Assembly (NCBI GenBank): GCA_031397815.1
Contig: JANNMJ010000096.1
Coordinates: 1 to 25,091 of the forward strand
DNA from: JANNMJ01 sp031397815
GTDB taxonomy: Bacteria; Bacteroidota; Bacteroidia; Cytophagales; Hymenobacteraceae
Direction of reading: 5' to 3'
DNA length: 25,091 nt
Below are positions 15,574-23,440 of the stretch, piece by piece. The notes below the pieces were generated by a model. The model was not told where the DNA came from. It was given only the letters and a program-made list of their open reading frames with translations, and did no database searches. A program made the position numbers and the translations under genes. Each line of letters starts with the position of its first letter. Within the stretch, counting starts at the first letter, position 1.

Positions 15574-16356
15574 TTAGGCGGGCACGTCTTCCAGTAGCAC
15601 TTCCCACGGTTCGAGGAAGGCGGCGTAACGGGCGGGGTCGAGGGCGGTGACGGTGGCGTCCGGGGTGAGGGCCGTGGTGGTTTGGCTGACGTGCGCGCGG
15701 ATAGCGGCCTCTTTGCACGGCAGGAACGGCGCGATATCGACGCGGCGGCCCGTTAGCTCGCCGATTTGGGGCAGGTCGGCGGGAGCCGATTGGGTCCAGG
15801 CGCTGACTAGGTATTCGAACCGGCGGCCGTGCCATTGCGTGGCCTCGATGGCGGCCGTGACGATGTGCCACGCCGCGCGATGGTCGGGATGGAAATCGCG
15901 GCGCCACGGCAGGACGATGGTGGCCGGGCGCACCCGCTGCAAGCACGCCGTGGTGGCGCGCACCGCGTGCGCAAATCCCGCTTGGCCGAGGTGCGCCGGG
16001 AGGGCGCCGTCGGGCATATAGAGGGCGTGATAATCAGTGGCGGGGTTGCAGCCCAAGCGGCTGAGCGCGATGCACAGCTCGGTTTCGCGGAGCCGCGCCA
16101 GCTCGGCGGGCGGGTAGGTTTCGGACCGGCGCGAGGCGGCGCCGTCGGTCATCACCAGTACGTGAGCTGCGGCGCCCAATGACCGTAGCCGCGCAATCAG
16201 CCCGCCCACGCCGAGGGTTTCGTCTTCGGGATGCGGCGCCACGACCAACACCGGTCCCAGCTGCCGCAGCTCGTCATCGGGGAGGTCAGTGAAATGCTCG
16301 CGGGCATACGCGAGCGAGAGCGGCGACGTGGGGGTCGGCGGAGTAGCGGTGGACAT
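15574..16356 (-). CDS. PIG-L family deacetylase
   Basis: This 260-residue protein belongs to the LmbE/PIG-L zinc deacetylases, which remove N-acetyl groups from sugars such as GlcNAc derivatives. Zinc-site residues are visible: His42 and Asp45 in PHPEDE and the HPDH at 156-159 (His156, His159). The usual sequence is PHPDDE, so the position of the catalytic base is Glu44, not Asp. TDGA (70-73) is also typical. The first 30 residues are Pro/Thr/Ser rich and may be disordered. It could act on the sugar made by the SDR and epimerase genes nearby, or on small thiols such as bacillithiol; neither is proven. No clear promoter was found in the 193 bp upstream. Confidence 0.88.
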   Translation of the reverse strand: MSTATPPTPTSPLSLAYAREHFTDLPDDELRQLGPVLVVAPHPEDETLGVGGLIARLRSLGAAAHVLVMTDGAASRRSETYPPAELARLRETELCIALSRLGCNPATDYHALYMPDGALPAHLGQAGFAHAVRATTACLQRVRPATIVLPWRRDFHPDHRAAWHIVTAAIEATQWHGRRFEYLVSAWTQSAPADLPQIGELTGRRVDIAPFLPCKEAAIRAHVSQTTTALTPDATVTALDPARYAAFLEPWEVLLEDVPA

Positions 16357-16549
16357 TGCGGGCAGCAGAAGGGGAAGGTGGTTTTGCCACCTACGAGGGC
16401 GTGGGGGAAAGGTTTTAGCGCGCTTGATGTGGGGTAGATTTCGTTGAAATCAGCCCGTCGTGCCGTGCCCGTGGCAGATTTTTCAAAGTCAACCCCAAGC
16501 TGCAAAAAAGAACCCCTCCCGAAGACGCTCCACTAACCTGCCACCTGAT

Positions 16550-16981
16550 TTACTTGCTCAGCCGCATCCGGTAGTGCGGGATTTCGCACTCATAGAACAG
16601 CTCGCCTTCGGGGAGGAAGCCGTGGCGCTGGTAGAACCGCTGCGCCTGCACCTGCGCGTGGAGATAGAGCGAGGCGTCGGGGTGGGCGGCGAGGGCGTCG
16701 GCCATCACCTGCCGCAGAATCACCCCGCCGACGCCCTTGCTGCGGTACGGCGCCAACACGGCGAACCGTTCGAGCTTGACGCCCTTTTCCGTCGGGCGCC
16801 ACCGCGCAGCCCCGACGGGCTGCCCGTCGGCCCACGCCAGATAGTGGTGCGCGGCGTCGTCGTACTCGTCGTACTCGTCCTCGCGCGGGACGTGCTGCTC
16901 ATCGACGAAGACTTGCTCGCGGACGCGGAAGGCAAGGTCGCGGTCGCCCTCGGCGACGGCGGTTTGGACGGTAATGGTCAT
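16550..16981 (-). CDS. GNAT family N-acetyltransferase
   Basis: I take the ATG at 16981 (143 residues); the frame could also start at a TTG one codon earlier. It is a single-domain GNAT: VREQVFVDEQHVPREDEYDEYD (about 20-41) at the N-terminus is typical of YjcF/ElaA-like members, the acetyl-CoA loop is YRSKGVGG, and FYQRHGFLPEGE is the C-terminal strand-loop. The acceptor is unknown. It follows the phoH terminator, so it needs its own promoter in the 40 bp between. Confidence 0.9.
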   Translation of the reverse strand: MTITVQTAVAEGDRDLAFRVREQVFVDEQHVPREDEYDEYDDAAHHYLAWADGQPVGAARWRPTEKGVKLERFAVLAPYRSKGVGGVILRQVMADALAAHPDASLYLHAQVQAQRFYQRHGFLPEGELFYECEIPHYRMRLSK

Positions 16982-17014
16982 CAAAGTCGGGGGTAAAGAA
17001 GGGGTCAGAAGGAA

Positions 17015-17054
17015 AATAAAACCGGGGGCAGATTCGGGCTGAATCTGCCCCCGG
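17015..17054 (-). terminator. Terminator of phoH
   Basis: A perfect 14-bp stem CCGGGGGCAGATTC/GAATCTGCCCCCGG (17022-17035 with 17041-17054) with a 5-nt loop is followed on the minus strand by a T-rich run (TTTTATTTTCC). It lies 25 bp after the phoH stop codon. Confidence 0.9.
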
Positions 17055-17078
17055 CTTCTTTAAGGGCTTCGGCGCTGC

Positions 17079-18104
17079 TTAGTAGCGGCGGGGGTTGCGC
17101 GGCAAGCGCCCGACGCCGTCCTGGTTGCGCTCATCGTCACCCTGATGGTCGGGGTGCTGGTTGAAGCGGTCGTACGCGAGGACGATGTCCTTTACGAGGC
17201 GGTGGCGCACGACGTCATCGGCCGTCAGCTCGACGAACCCGATGCCTTTTACGCCTTGCAGCACTTCCAACGCTTCGACGAGACCCGATTTCTGCCGATG
17301 CGGCAGGTCAATCTGCGAACGGTCGCCGTTGACGAGAATCTTCGCGTTCGGCCCCATCCGGGTCAGAAACATCTTGATCTGCGACGGCGTGGTGTTCTGG
17401 GCTTCGTCGAGGAGCACGAAGGCGCCGTCGAGCGTCCGGCCGCGCATATAGGCCAACGGCGCGATCTCGATCGTCTTGTTGGCGTAGTACGCGGTGAGCT
17501 TTTCGGGCGGCAGCAGCTCTTCGAGCGCATCGTAAATCGGCCGGATGTACGGGTCGACCTTCTCCTTCATATCCCCCGGCAGGAAACCGAGGTTTTCCCC
17601 CGCTTCCACTACCGGCCGCGAGATGATGATGCGCCGAACTTCTTTGTTTTTGAGCGCCCGCACGGCCATCGCCACCGAGATGAAGGTTTTGCCGGTGCCC
17701 GCCGGGCCGAGGGCAAAAACCAGATCGTGGTTTAGAATAGCATCGACGAGGCGCTGCTGATTAGGGGTTTTCGCACGAATTACGCCTCCCCGCGCACCAT
17801 ACAGAATCACGTCCGGCGCGCCCTGCGTCTGGCGGAGCGCATCGGCTTCACTCTCCGAGGCAATCAAGCTTTCGACTTGCTGATCGGTGATGTTGCCGAA
17901 CTGGTGATAATGCTCAATGAGCGAGGCGAGAATTTCGGCGATGCGCGTAACGACCGGAGTTGGGCCTTGCAGCTTGATTTCGTTGCCGCGCGAGATGATT
18001 TTCGAGCCGGGGAAAGCCGCCGAGAGCTGGCGGATATGCTGGTTACCTGCGCCGAGGAAATCGACGAGTGAGATGTTTTCCAGCGTAATCGTTTTTTCGA
18101 CCAA
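17079..18104 (-). CDS. phoH: PhoH family ATPase
   Basis: This 341-residue protein has the PhoH nucleotide-binding core: Walker A GPAGTGKT (133-140), Walker B FVLLDEAQN with Asp233-Glu234, and the QLRQ/RGRTLDGAFV segment before it. A KH-like N-terminal part (GSKIISRGNEIKLQG) suggests RNA binding, as in PhoH/PhoL proteins, which are thought to act in RNA metabolism. The start is TTG at 18104: reading upstream in frame reaches a stop before any ATG, and the MVEKTITLENIS start matches the family's usual N-terminus. It diverges from the DUF62 gene and ends at a strong terminator. The C-terminal tail (NQHPDHQGDDERNQ) is charged and disordered. Confidence 0.94.
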   Translation of the reverse strand: MVEKTITLENISLVDFLGAGNQHIRQLSAAFPGSKIISRGNEIKLQGPTPVVTRIAEILASLIEHYHQFGNITDQQVESLIASESEADALRQTQGAPDVILYGARGGVIRAKTPNQQRLVDAILNHDLVFALGPAGTGKTFISVAMAVRALKNKEVRRIIISRPVVEAGENLGFLPGDMKEKVDPYIRPIYDALEELLPPEKLTAYYANKTIEIAPLAYMRGRTLDGAFVLLDEAQNTTPSQIKMFLTRMGPNAKILVNGDRSQIDLPHRQKSGLVEALEVLQGVKGIGFVELTADDVVRHRLVKDIVLAYDRFNQHPDHQGDDERNQDGVGRLPRNPRRY

Positions 18105-18254
18105 AAGCGGAAGCAGAAAAGAATGTGAACAATCAGGAGCAAAACCTGCTCAGGCACTACTTGGCTACGCGGACGGGCGCGCGCCGGTTACCCGAACCAC
18201 CCGGCACCAAAACCCGTAGGCGGCGCCGATAGCTACACAAGTATAAGCCGAAGT

Positions 18255-18262
18255 TAGTTTCG
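18255..18262 (+). promoter_or_regulatory. Possible -7 element of the DUF62 gene
   Basis: TAGTTTCG matches TAnnTTTG at all but one base and lies 20 bp before the start codon. No convincing -33 element was found. Confidence 0.3.
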
Positions 18263-18282
18263 GCTCGGCAACCCTCCTTTCC

Positions 18283-19053
18283 ATGTCCGCTCCGCTTCTC
18301 ACCCTCCTGACCGATTTCGGCACCGCCGACCACCGCGCCGCCGTCCTGACGGCGCACGTTTTACGCCATTCGCCGCCCACGGCGCGCATAATCCCGGTTA
18401 CGCATCAGGTCGCGCCGTTCAATCTCGCCCACGCGGCCTACGTGCTGAGCGCCGCTTTTCCGGAGTTTCCGCTTGGCACCATCCACGTGGTGGCGGTGGC
18501 GGGGCACACCGGCGGCGTCGGGGAAGTGCTGGCGGCGGAGTTCCGCGGACATTTTTTTATCCTCCCCGATAACGGCCTCCTGACCCTGCTCACCGACGGC
18601 GCCCCGGCGGCTGTGGTGCGCCTGCCACGCCACCCCGGCCCGGCGCGGGCGCTGCTCGGCATCGCGGCGGGGCATCTGGCGAGCGGCCGTCCGCTGGAAG
18701 ACCTCGGCGAACCGGCGGAAACCGTCGTCGAGTTGCGCAACCGCACCGTTCGCATCACCGACGACCGTCTGAGCGGCCACATCATTCACGTCGATCACTT
18801 CGGCAATCTGGTCACGAACCTCACCCGCGACGCCATTACCGCCGTTGGCGCCGAGCGGTCGTTCACGGTGCGCTTCGGCCGCGAGGCCGTCCCGACGATT
18901 ATGGCGCATTACGGCGAAGCCGAACCCGGCGATATCGCCTGCGTCTTCGACTCGCGCGGCCACCTCTGCATCGGCCTCAACCGCGGCCACGCCGCCGAGC
19001 TACTCGGCCTCACCTTCGATGGGCCGGTGGAAGTGGTGTTCCGGAACGCCTAG
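18283..19053 (+). CDS. DUF62 family protein (SAM hydrolase/halogenase-like), divergent active site
   Basis: The protein has 256 residues. LLTDFGTAD (8-16), PDNGLLTLL (95-103) and IHVDHFGNLVTN (168-179) are conserved landmarks of the S-adenosyl-L-methionine hydrolase/chlorinase family. The usual VDPGVG-type motif with its catalytic Asp is read here as VAVAGHTGG, so Ala73 replaces the Asp, and no Arg sits at the following TxRR position. The FHGRD histidine motif is not seen either. The protein may bind SAM without hydrolysing it, or use another mechanism. It diverges from phoH, an arrangement I recall in other Bacteroidota, and heads a run with the PPTase and the thioredoxin-like gene. Confidence 0.85.
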   Translation: MSAPLLTLLTDFGTADHRAAVLTAHVLRHSPPTARIIPVTHQVAPFNLAHAAYVLSAAFPEFPLGTIHVVAVAGHTGGVGEVLAAEFRGHFFILPDNGLLTLLTDGAPAAVVRLPRHPGPARALLGIAAGHLASGRPLEDLGEPAETVVELRNRTVRITDDRLSGHIIHVDHFGNLVTNLTRDAITAVGAERSFTVRFGREAVPTIMAHYGEAEPGDIACVFDSRGHLCIGLNRGHAAELLGLTFDGPVEVVFRNA

Positions 19054-19104
19054 AAACGGCCCGACCCAACGGCCATATCCGCGCCCGCGCACCAGCTTTG
19101 CGCC

Positions 19105-19854
19105 GTGCTTTCTGCTTCCCCGCTCCCCGGCGTCCTCGATGCCACCACGGCCCTTGCCGTCCGGCCGCTGACTCAAACTGAGGCCGAGCTACTCGGCGCC
19201 GCACCTGAATGGCTGCTTACAGACGGCGTGCCCGCGCATTTCACGCACCCCCAGCGCCGTCGCGAGTGGCTCGCGGGGCGCGTCCTCGCTGCTGAGCTGT
19301 TGCGCGGGCTGCTGCCTCCGGCCCTCGCCGATACGCACCGGATTGCGGCGGATGCTTTTGGGCGCCCGCGTCTGCTCGATGCGGCGGGGGATGTGGTGGG
19401 GGCCCTCTCGCTCTCGCACAGCGGCGATGCGGTGGCCGCCATCGTGGCGCTGGGGCCGGGCCGTCGGGTGGGCTTGGATTTGGAACCAATTCGAGTCAAA
19501 ACCCTCACCCTAGCGCCCCGCTTCCTCAGCCCCGACGAGTGCGCCGCCCTCGGCGACAGCACCGCCCGCGCCTCGCTGCTTTGGAGCCTGAAAGAGACGC
19601 TTTACAAAGCCTACGGACGGCGGCAGCTCGATTTCCGCCAACACCTCCACCTCGATACAAGCGAGTGGCCCGCCCTTCCGGCGCCCCTCCCCGCAACGGG
19701 CATCGTGCGGGGCCGTATCACGCACCCGACCACTGGCCACGTCTGGCAGCACACGCTGCACTACCGGACGGTGGCGCCGGGCTCGGACGCCGGTTCACTT
19801 GCCGGTTCGGGCGCCGGTTCCTTCAGCGGTTGGCTCACCTATTGCGTAAGCTGA
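19105..19854 (+). CDS. 4'-phosphopantetheinyl transferase superfamily protein
   Basis: The protein has 249 residues and a GTG start at 19105. It belongs to the Sfp-like two-lobed transferases that load a phosphopantetheine arm on carrier proteins. Visible motifs are LSLSHSGD, the Mg-binding GLDLE (Asp125, Glu127) and WSLKETLYKAYG with Lys163-Glu164 and Lys168. The tail has repeated Gly-Ser-Ala (GSDAGSLAGSGAGS) and may be disordered. No polyketide, peptide-synthetase or carrier-protein gene is in the window, so it may simply serve fatty-acid synthesis or a distant pathway. It lies 51 bp after the DUF62 gene. Confidence 0.9.
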   Translation: MLSASPLPGVLDATTALAVRPLTQTEAELLGAAPEWLLTDGVPAHFTHPQRRREWLAGRVLAAELLRGLLPPALADTHRIAADAFGRPRLLDAAGDVVGALSLSHSGDAVAAIVALGPGRRVGLDLEPIRVKTLTLAPRFLSPDECAALGDSTARASLLWSLKETLYKAYGRRQLDFRQHLHLDTSEWPALPAPLPATGIVRGRITHPTTGHVWQHTLHYRTVAPGSDAGSLAGSGAGSFSGWLTYCVS

Positions 19855-19899
19855 CCCGAGGCCACTGACTTCCTCTTTACTTTCGACCTCAAACATTCC

Positions 19900-20514
19900 A
19901 TGAAAAAGCGCGTCATTCTTCTCTCCGTGCTGGTTTTGGGCCTTTTGGCAGCCGGCACCTTCAGCGCCCGGGCGCAGAGCGGCTACGCGATTGGCGCGCA
20001 AGTCCCGGCGTTTTCGCTGAAAACCTCCACCGGTCAAGCCGTCTCGCTGACTGATTTTGCTTCCGCGAAAGCCGTGGTGGTGGTGTTCACGAATCCGTAT
20101 TGCCCGTACACGAAGCTGTATGAGTCCCGCTTGGCGGCCCTCGCGAAGGCCGGGGCGGCGCTCGGCATCCGCTACGTCTTCATCAACCCCTCCCCCGGTG
20201 AGAAGCCGACGGCCGCGCAGCAAGTAGCCGCTACTGGTTCCACCGACGGCTTGGCGGGTTTCCCGTACTTGGCCGACGAAGGGCAGAAAATCACCAAAGC
20301 CTTTGGGGCCACCAAAACCCCCGAAGCCTTCGTGTTACAGCCGAGCGGCGGCCAGTTCGTGATGCGCTACAAAGGCGCCATCGACGATAACCCGCAGGTG
20401 GAAGGCGACGTGCGCGAAGGCTACCTGCGGCAGGCCGTGGACGCCGTGGTGGCCGGGAAGCTCGCCGCCATTACCGAAAAGCGGGCGCCTGGGTGTATGA
20501 TTAAAACGTTCTAG
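19900..20514 (+). CDS. Exported thioredoxin-fold protein with one Cys in the active loop
   Basis: The protein has 204 residues with a Sec signal peptide (about 1-25, cut near ARAQ). The thioredoxin/AhpC-TSA fold follows. The active loop is TNPYCPYTKLYESRL: Cys68 is present, but the position of the second Cys is Thr71. A second Cys (199) lies in the closing GCMIKTF. I recall related Bacteroidota proteins with a xNxCPYxKxYE loop and a C-terminal GCxIK; a disulfide between loop and tail is an inference. Function is probably periplasmic redox chemistry, but the substrate is unknown. It is the last gene before a good terminator. Confidence 0.88.
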   Translation: MKKRVILLSVLVLGLLAAGTFSARAQSGYAIGAQVPAFSLKTSTGQAVSLTDFASAKAVVVVFTNPYCPYTKLYESRLAALAKAGAALGIRYVFINPSPGEKPTAAQQVAATGSTDGLAGFPYLADEGQKITKAFGATKTPEAFVLQPSGGQFVMRYKGAIDDNPQVEGDVREGYLRQAVDAVVAGKLAAITEKRAPGCMIKTF

Positions 20515-20547
20515 CGCGCCCCAACGCTCGGCAGCTACTGCCTCTTG

Positions 20548-20582
20548 GCCCCTGACCGCTCGCGTGGTCAGGGGCTTTTTTT
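20548..20582 (+). terminator. Rho-independent terminator after the thioredoxin-like gene
   Basis: GCCCCTGACC (20548-20557) pairs with GGTCAGGGGC (20566-20575) around an 8-nt loop, followed by seven T. It isolates the DUF62-PPTase-thioredoxin transcript from clpX. Confidence 0.92.
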
Positions 20583-20659
20583 GTGGGGATTTTGTTTTCC
20601 TTGACCACGTTTCACGCGCCGTGGAACATTTGGGTAGCGTCCCGACTTTACCCCGGCCG

Positions 20660-20667
20660 TACCTTTG
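20660..20667 (+). promoter_or_regulatory. -7 element of the clpX promoter
   Basis: TACCTTTG is an exact match to TAnnTTTG. It lies about 95 bp before the GTG start and just after the preceding terminator. The -33 element is not obvious. Confidence 0.45.
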
Positions 20668-20761
20668 TCCAGCGGCGCAGCTTGCGGCGGGATGCTTACC
20701 CGCTCTGGTCATCTGAAGTCGTTTTCTGTTTTTTTCTCCCTACCCTTATTTAGCGGCACCC

Positions 20762-22030
20762 GTGCGTACTTCGGAAATAACCTGCTCCTTCTGCGGCAAA
20801 GACAAGCGTGAAGTCGGCGTGATGATTTCGGGGATGGCCGGACATATCTGCGATGCCTGCGTGGGGCAGGCCCAGCATATTCTGCAAGAGGAGATGCCGC
20901 TTGAAGGTGGGCAGGGCCAAGATGCCGATGCGCCCGCCAAGCCCGCGCCGCTGCCGAAGCTGCGGCTCATCAAGCCACGCGAGCTGAAAACGTACCTCGA
21001 CCAGTACGTGGTCGGGCAGGATGAGGCGAAGAAGGTGCTGGCGGTCGCGGTGTACAACCATTACAAGCGCCTCACGCAGCCGCGCCGCGTCAACGACGAG
21101 GTGCTGATTGAGAAGTCGAACATTCTGCTCGTCGGCGAGACGGGTACGGGGAAGACGTTTCTGGCGCGGATGCTCGCGACGGCGCTGCAAGTGCCTTTCT
21201 GCATCGCCGACGCCACGGTGCTCACCGAGGCGGGGTATGTGGGGGAAGATGTGGAGAGCATCCTCACGCGCCTGCTGCAAGCGGCGGATTACAACGTTGA
21301 GGCCGCCGAGCGCGGCATCGTCTTCATCGATGAGGTCGATAAGATTGCGCGGAAGTCGGATAACCCGTCGATCACCCGCGATGTGAGCGGCGAGGGCGTG
21401 CAGCAGGGGATGCTGAAACTCCTCGAAGGCTCCATCGTGAATGTGGCGCCGCAGGGGGGCCGCAAGCACCCGGAAGCCAAGCTGGTGCCGATGAACACTG
21501 AAAACATCCTCTTCATCTGCGGCGGCGCGTTCGTCGGGATGGACCGGATTATCAAGAGCCGCCTTAACACGCAGCCTATCGGGTTCGCGAAGATGGGGTT
21601 CGAGGAGAAGGTCGATACGCAGAACATGCTGCGCTACCTCAACGCGCACGACCTGCGCGCCTTCGGCCTGATTCCGGAGCTGATCGGCCGGATGCCCGTC
21701 CTGACGCACCTCCACCCCCTCGATAAAGCCACGCTGAAGCGGATTCTGACGGAGCCAAAAAACTCCATCGTGAAGCAATACCGGCGGCTGTTCGAGATGG
21801 AAAAAATCGCCCTCGAATTCACCGACGACGCGCTCGATTACATCGTCGATAAAGCGAGCGAGTACAAGCTCGGCGCGCGCGGCCTCCGCTCCATCTGCGA
21901 GACGATTATGACGGATGCGATGTTCGAGCTGCCTTCTGAGCCGGGCACGCACTCGTTTGAGGTGAGTGGGGCGTATGCGCGGTCGAAGTTTGAGCAGTCG
22001 CCGTTGGTGCAGCTGCGGCGGGCGGCTTAA
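20762..22030 (+). CDS. clpX: ATP-dependent Clp protease ATP-binding subunit ClpX
   Basis: ClpX unfolds tagged substrates and feeds them to ClpP. The GTG at 20762 gives 422 residues, close to the family size; no upstream ATG is available. The zinc-binding domain has Cys8, Cys11, Cys30 and Cys33 (CSFC and CDAC). AAA+ motifs are Walker A GETGTGKT (125-132), pore loop AGYVGED (about 157-163), Walker B IVFIDEVDK (Asp190, Glu191), the RKH pore-2 loop (GGRKH, 232-236) and sensor 2 GARGLRS. The gene stands alone here with a -7 element about 95 bp upstream. It converges on lpxB. No clpP gene is in the window. Confidence 0.97.
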   Translation: MRTSEITCSFCGKDKREVGVMISGMAGHICDACVGQAQHILQEEMPLEGGQGQDADAPAKPAPLPKLRLIKPRELKTYLDQYVVGQDEAKKVLAVAVYNHYKRLTQPRRVNDEVLIEKSNILLVGETGTGKTFLARMLATALQVPFCIADATVLTEAGYVGEDVESILTRLLQAADYNVEAAERGIVFIDEVDKIARKSDNPSITRDVSGEGVQQGMLKLLEGSIVNVAPQGGRKHPEAKLVPMNTENILFICGGAFVGMDRIIKSRLNTQPIGFAKMGFEEKVDTQNMLRYLNAHDLRAFGLIPELIGRMPVLTHLHPLDKATLKRILTEPKNSIVKQYRRLFEMEKIALEFTDDALDYIVDKASEYKLGARGLRSICETIMTDAMFELPSEPGTHSFEVSGAYARSKFEQSPLVQLRRAA

Positions 22031-22036
22031 GATTGT

Positions 22037-22260
22037 TGATGTGGGGATGTGGGGATGAATCGTGCGAAAATCGCGTCTGAATCGCGCGGGGCTCTGCCCC
22101 GTGCGGGCTATTTGCGGGCCTCTGGCCCGCCACCCCAATCGGCGCATTCCTACGTATCCGGCACCGTCTCGGTGCCGGTGGTTGGAAGCCAATTGGAATC
22201 AGCAGCTCCGGCACCGAGACGGTGCCGGGTACGTAGGACGACGCCCCACATCTCCCCCCA
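22037..22260. repeat. Hairpin cluster bounded by GATGTGGGG motifs
   Basis: The gap between convergent clpX and lpxB has no gene. GATGTG occurs at 22038 and 22046 on the left, and its reverse complement CACATC at 22247 on the right. Between lie four hairpins: 22086-22102 (GCGGGGC-TCT-GCCCCGT), 22114-22130 (GCGGGCC-TCT-GGCCCGC), 22158-22178 and 22208-22228 (both CCGGCACC stems). The last two are reverse complements, so the flanking TACGTA copies also pair. The same CCGGCACC hairpin is found at 49-69. Confidence 0.75.
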
Positions 22261-22268
22261 AAACCCTT

Positions 22269-23387
22269 CTACCCCAGCGCCTTCAAAATCAAATCAGCCG
22301 TCCGATTAGGCGCGCCGGGTTGGCCGATTTTCTCCATCAGCTCGGCGTAGCCGGCTAGTTGGGCTTGGCGGGCGGGGGCGGATTCGGGGAGGAGGGCGGT
22401 TAGCTCGTCGAGGAGGTTGGGGGCGTTGAACTCGCGCTGGATCAGTTCGGGGACGACTTGGCGCCCGACGATGAGGTTCACCAAGGAGATGTATTTCACC
22501 TGAATCAGCATCCGCGCGACCCAGTAGGAAATGGCGCTCGTGGCGTAGCAGACGACTTGCGGGACGCCGAAGAGGCCGGTTTCGAGAGTCGCGGTGCCGC
22601 TCGTGACGAGGGCGACGCGGGCCTCGGCGAGGAGGTTGTAGGTGTCGTCCCAGATGAAGCGCATGTTGGGGGCGCGGTTCTCGTAGGGCGCGTAGAGGGC
22701 GCGGTCGAGGTTCGAGACGCCCGCTACGACGAACTCGTGATCCGGCACGGCGTGGACGACGGCCGCCATGATGTACAGCATCTCCTCGACTTCCTGCCGC
22801 CGCGAGCCGGGCAAAACGGCCACCAACGGCCGGTCTTCGGCGAGGCCGTGGCGGGTGCGGAACGTCGGGTCGGGCGGGTGCTGCGCGACGGCATCGGCCA
22901 CGGGATTGCCTACGTAGGCGGTTTTCGTGTAGCCCTTCTGCGCGTAGAATTCTACTTCGAAAGGCAGAATCAGGAACATCTGCTCCACCGTTTCGGCGAT
23001 GGTTTTGGCGCGCCCGGCGCCCCACGCCCACAGTTTCGGCGAGATGTACCAGAACACCCGGATGCCGAGCCGCTTGGCGATGCGCGCCACGCGGAGGTTG
23101 AAACCGGCGAAATCGACGAGGATGATGGCGTCCGGACGGTTCGCCACAAGGTCGGCCTCAATCTCCTTCAACAGCCGCCGAAACTTGAGCAGCGCCCCGG
23201 CCACTTCTACGAACCCCATCATAGAAAACGTGGCGTAATCGCGGACGATTTCGGCGCCGGCCGCCGCGAGCGCCGCGCCGCCCCAAGCACGCACCCGCAG
23301 GTCGGGCCGCTTGGCGAGAAGCGCGGTCACGAGGCGCGCGGCGTGCTGGTCGCCGCTGCGCTCACCGGCCAATAAGAATAAGGTCAT
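22269..23387 (-). CDS. lpxB: Lipid-A-disaccharide synthase
   Basis: The protein has 372 residues and starts at the ATG at 23387. It catalyses condensation of UDP-2,3-diacylglucosamine with lipid X in lipid A synthesis and works at the inner face of the inner membrane. Motifs of the glycosyltransferase-B family 19 are present: N-terminal AGERSGDQHA (7-16), VDFAGFNLRVA, PKLWAW, YVGNPVAD, LPGSRRQEVEEM, and SGTATLETGLFGVPQVV. The order and length fit LpxB. It is the third gene of the minus-strand run after the permease and pterin synthase (53 bp gap). It shows that the cell has lipopolysaccharide. Confidence 0.97.
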   Translation of the reverse strand: MTLFLLAGERSGDQHAARLVTALLAKRPDLRVRAWGGAALAAAGAEIVRDYATFSMMGFVEVAGALLKFRRLLKEIEADLVANRPDAIILVDFAGFNLRVARIAKRLGIRVFWYISPKLWAWGAGRAKTIAETVEQMFLILPFEVEFYAQKGYTKTAYVGNPVADAVAQHPPDPTFRTRHGLAEDRPLVAVLPGSRRQEVEEMLYIMAAVVHAVPDHEFVVAGVSNLDRALYAPYENRAPNMRFIWDDTYNLLAEARVALVTSGTATLETGLFGVPQVVCYATSAISYWVARMLIQVKYISLVNLIVGRQVVPELIQREFNAPNLLDELTALLPESAPARQAQLAGYAELMEKIGQPGAPNRTADLILKALG

Positions 23388-23440
23388 GAAGCGGGAGAAA
23401 GAAGCGAGGGGCTGAGCAGAAGTCGGACCGAAAACGGGCG

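Noticed and set aside
20750..22192. 480-codon open frame antisense to clpX
   Set aside because: It is entirely opposite clpX, rich in Arg, Leu and His, and shows no domain. Long antisense frames are expected at this GC content.
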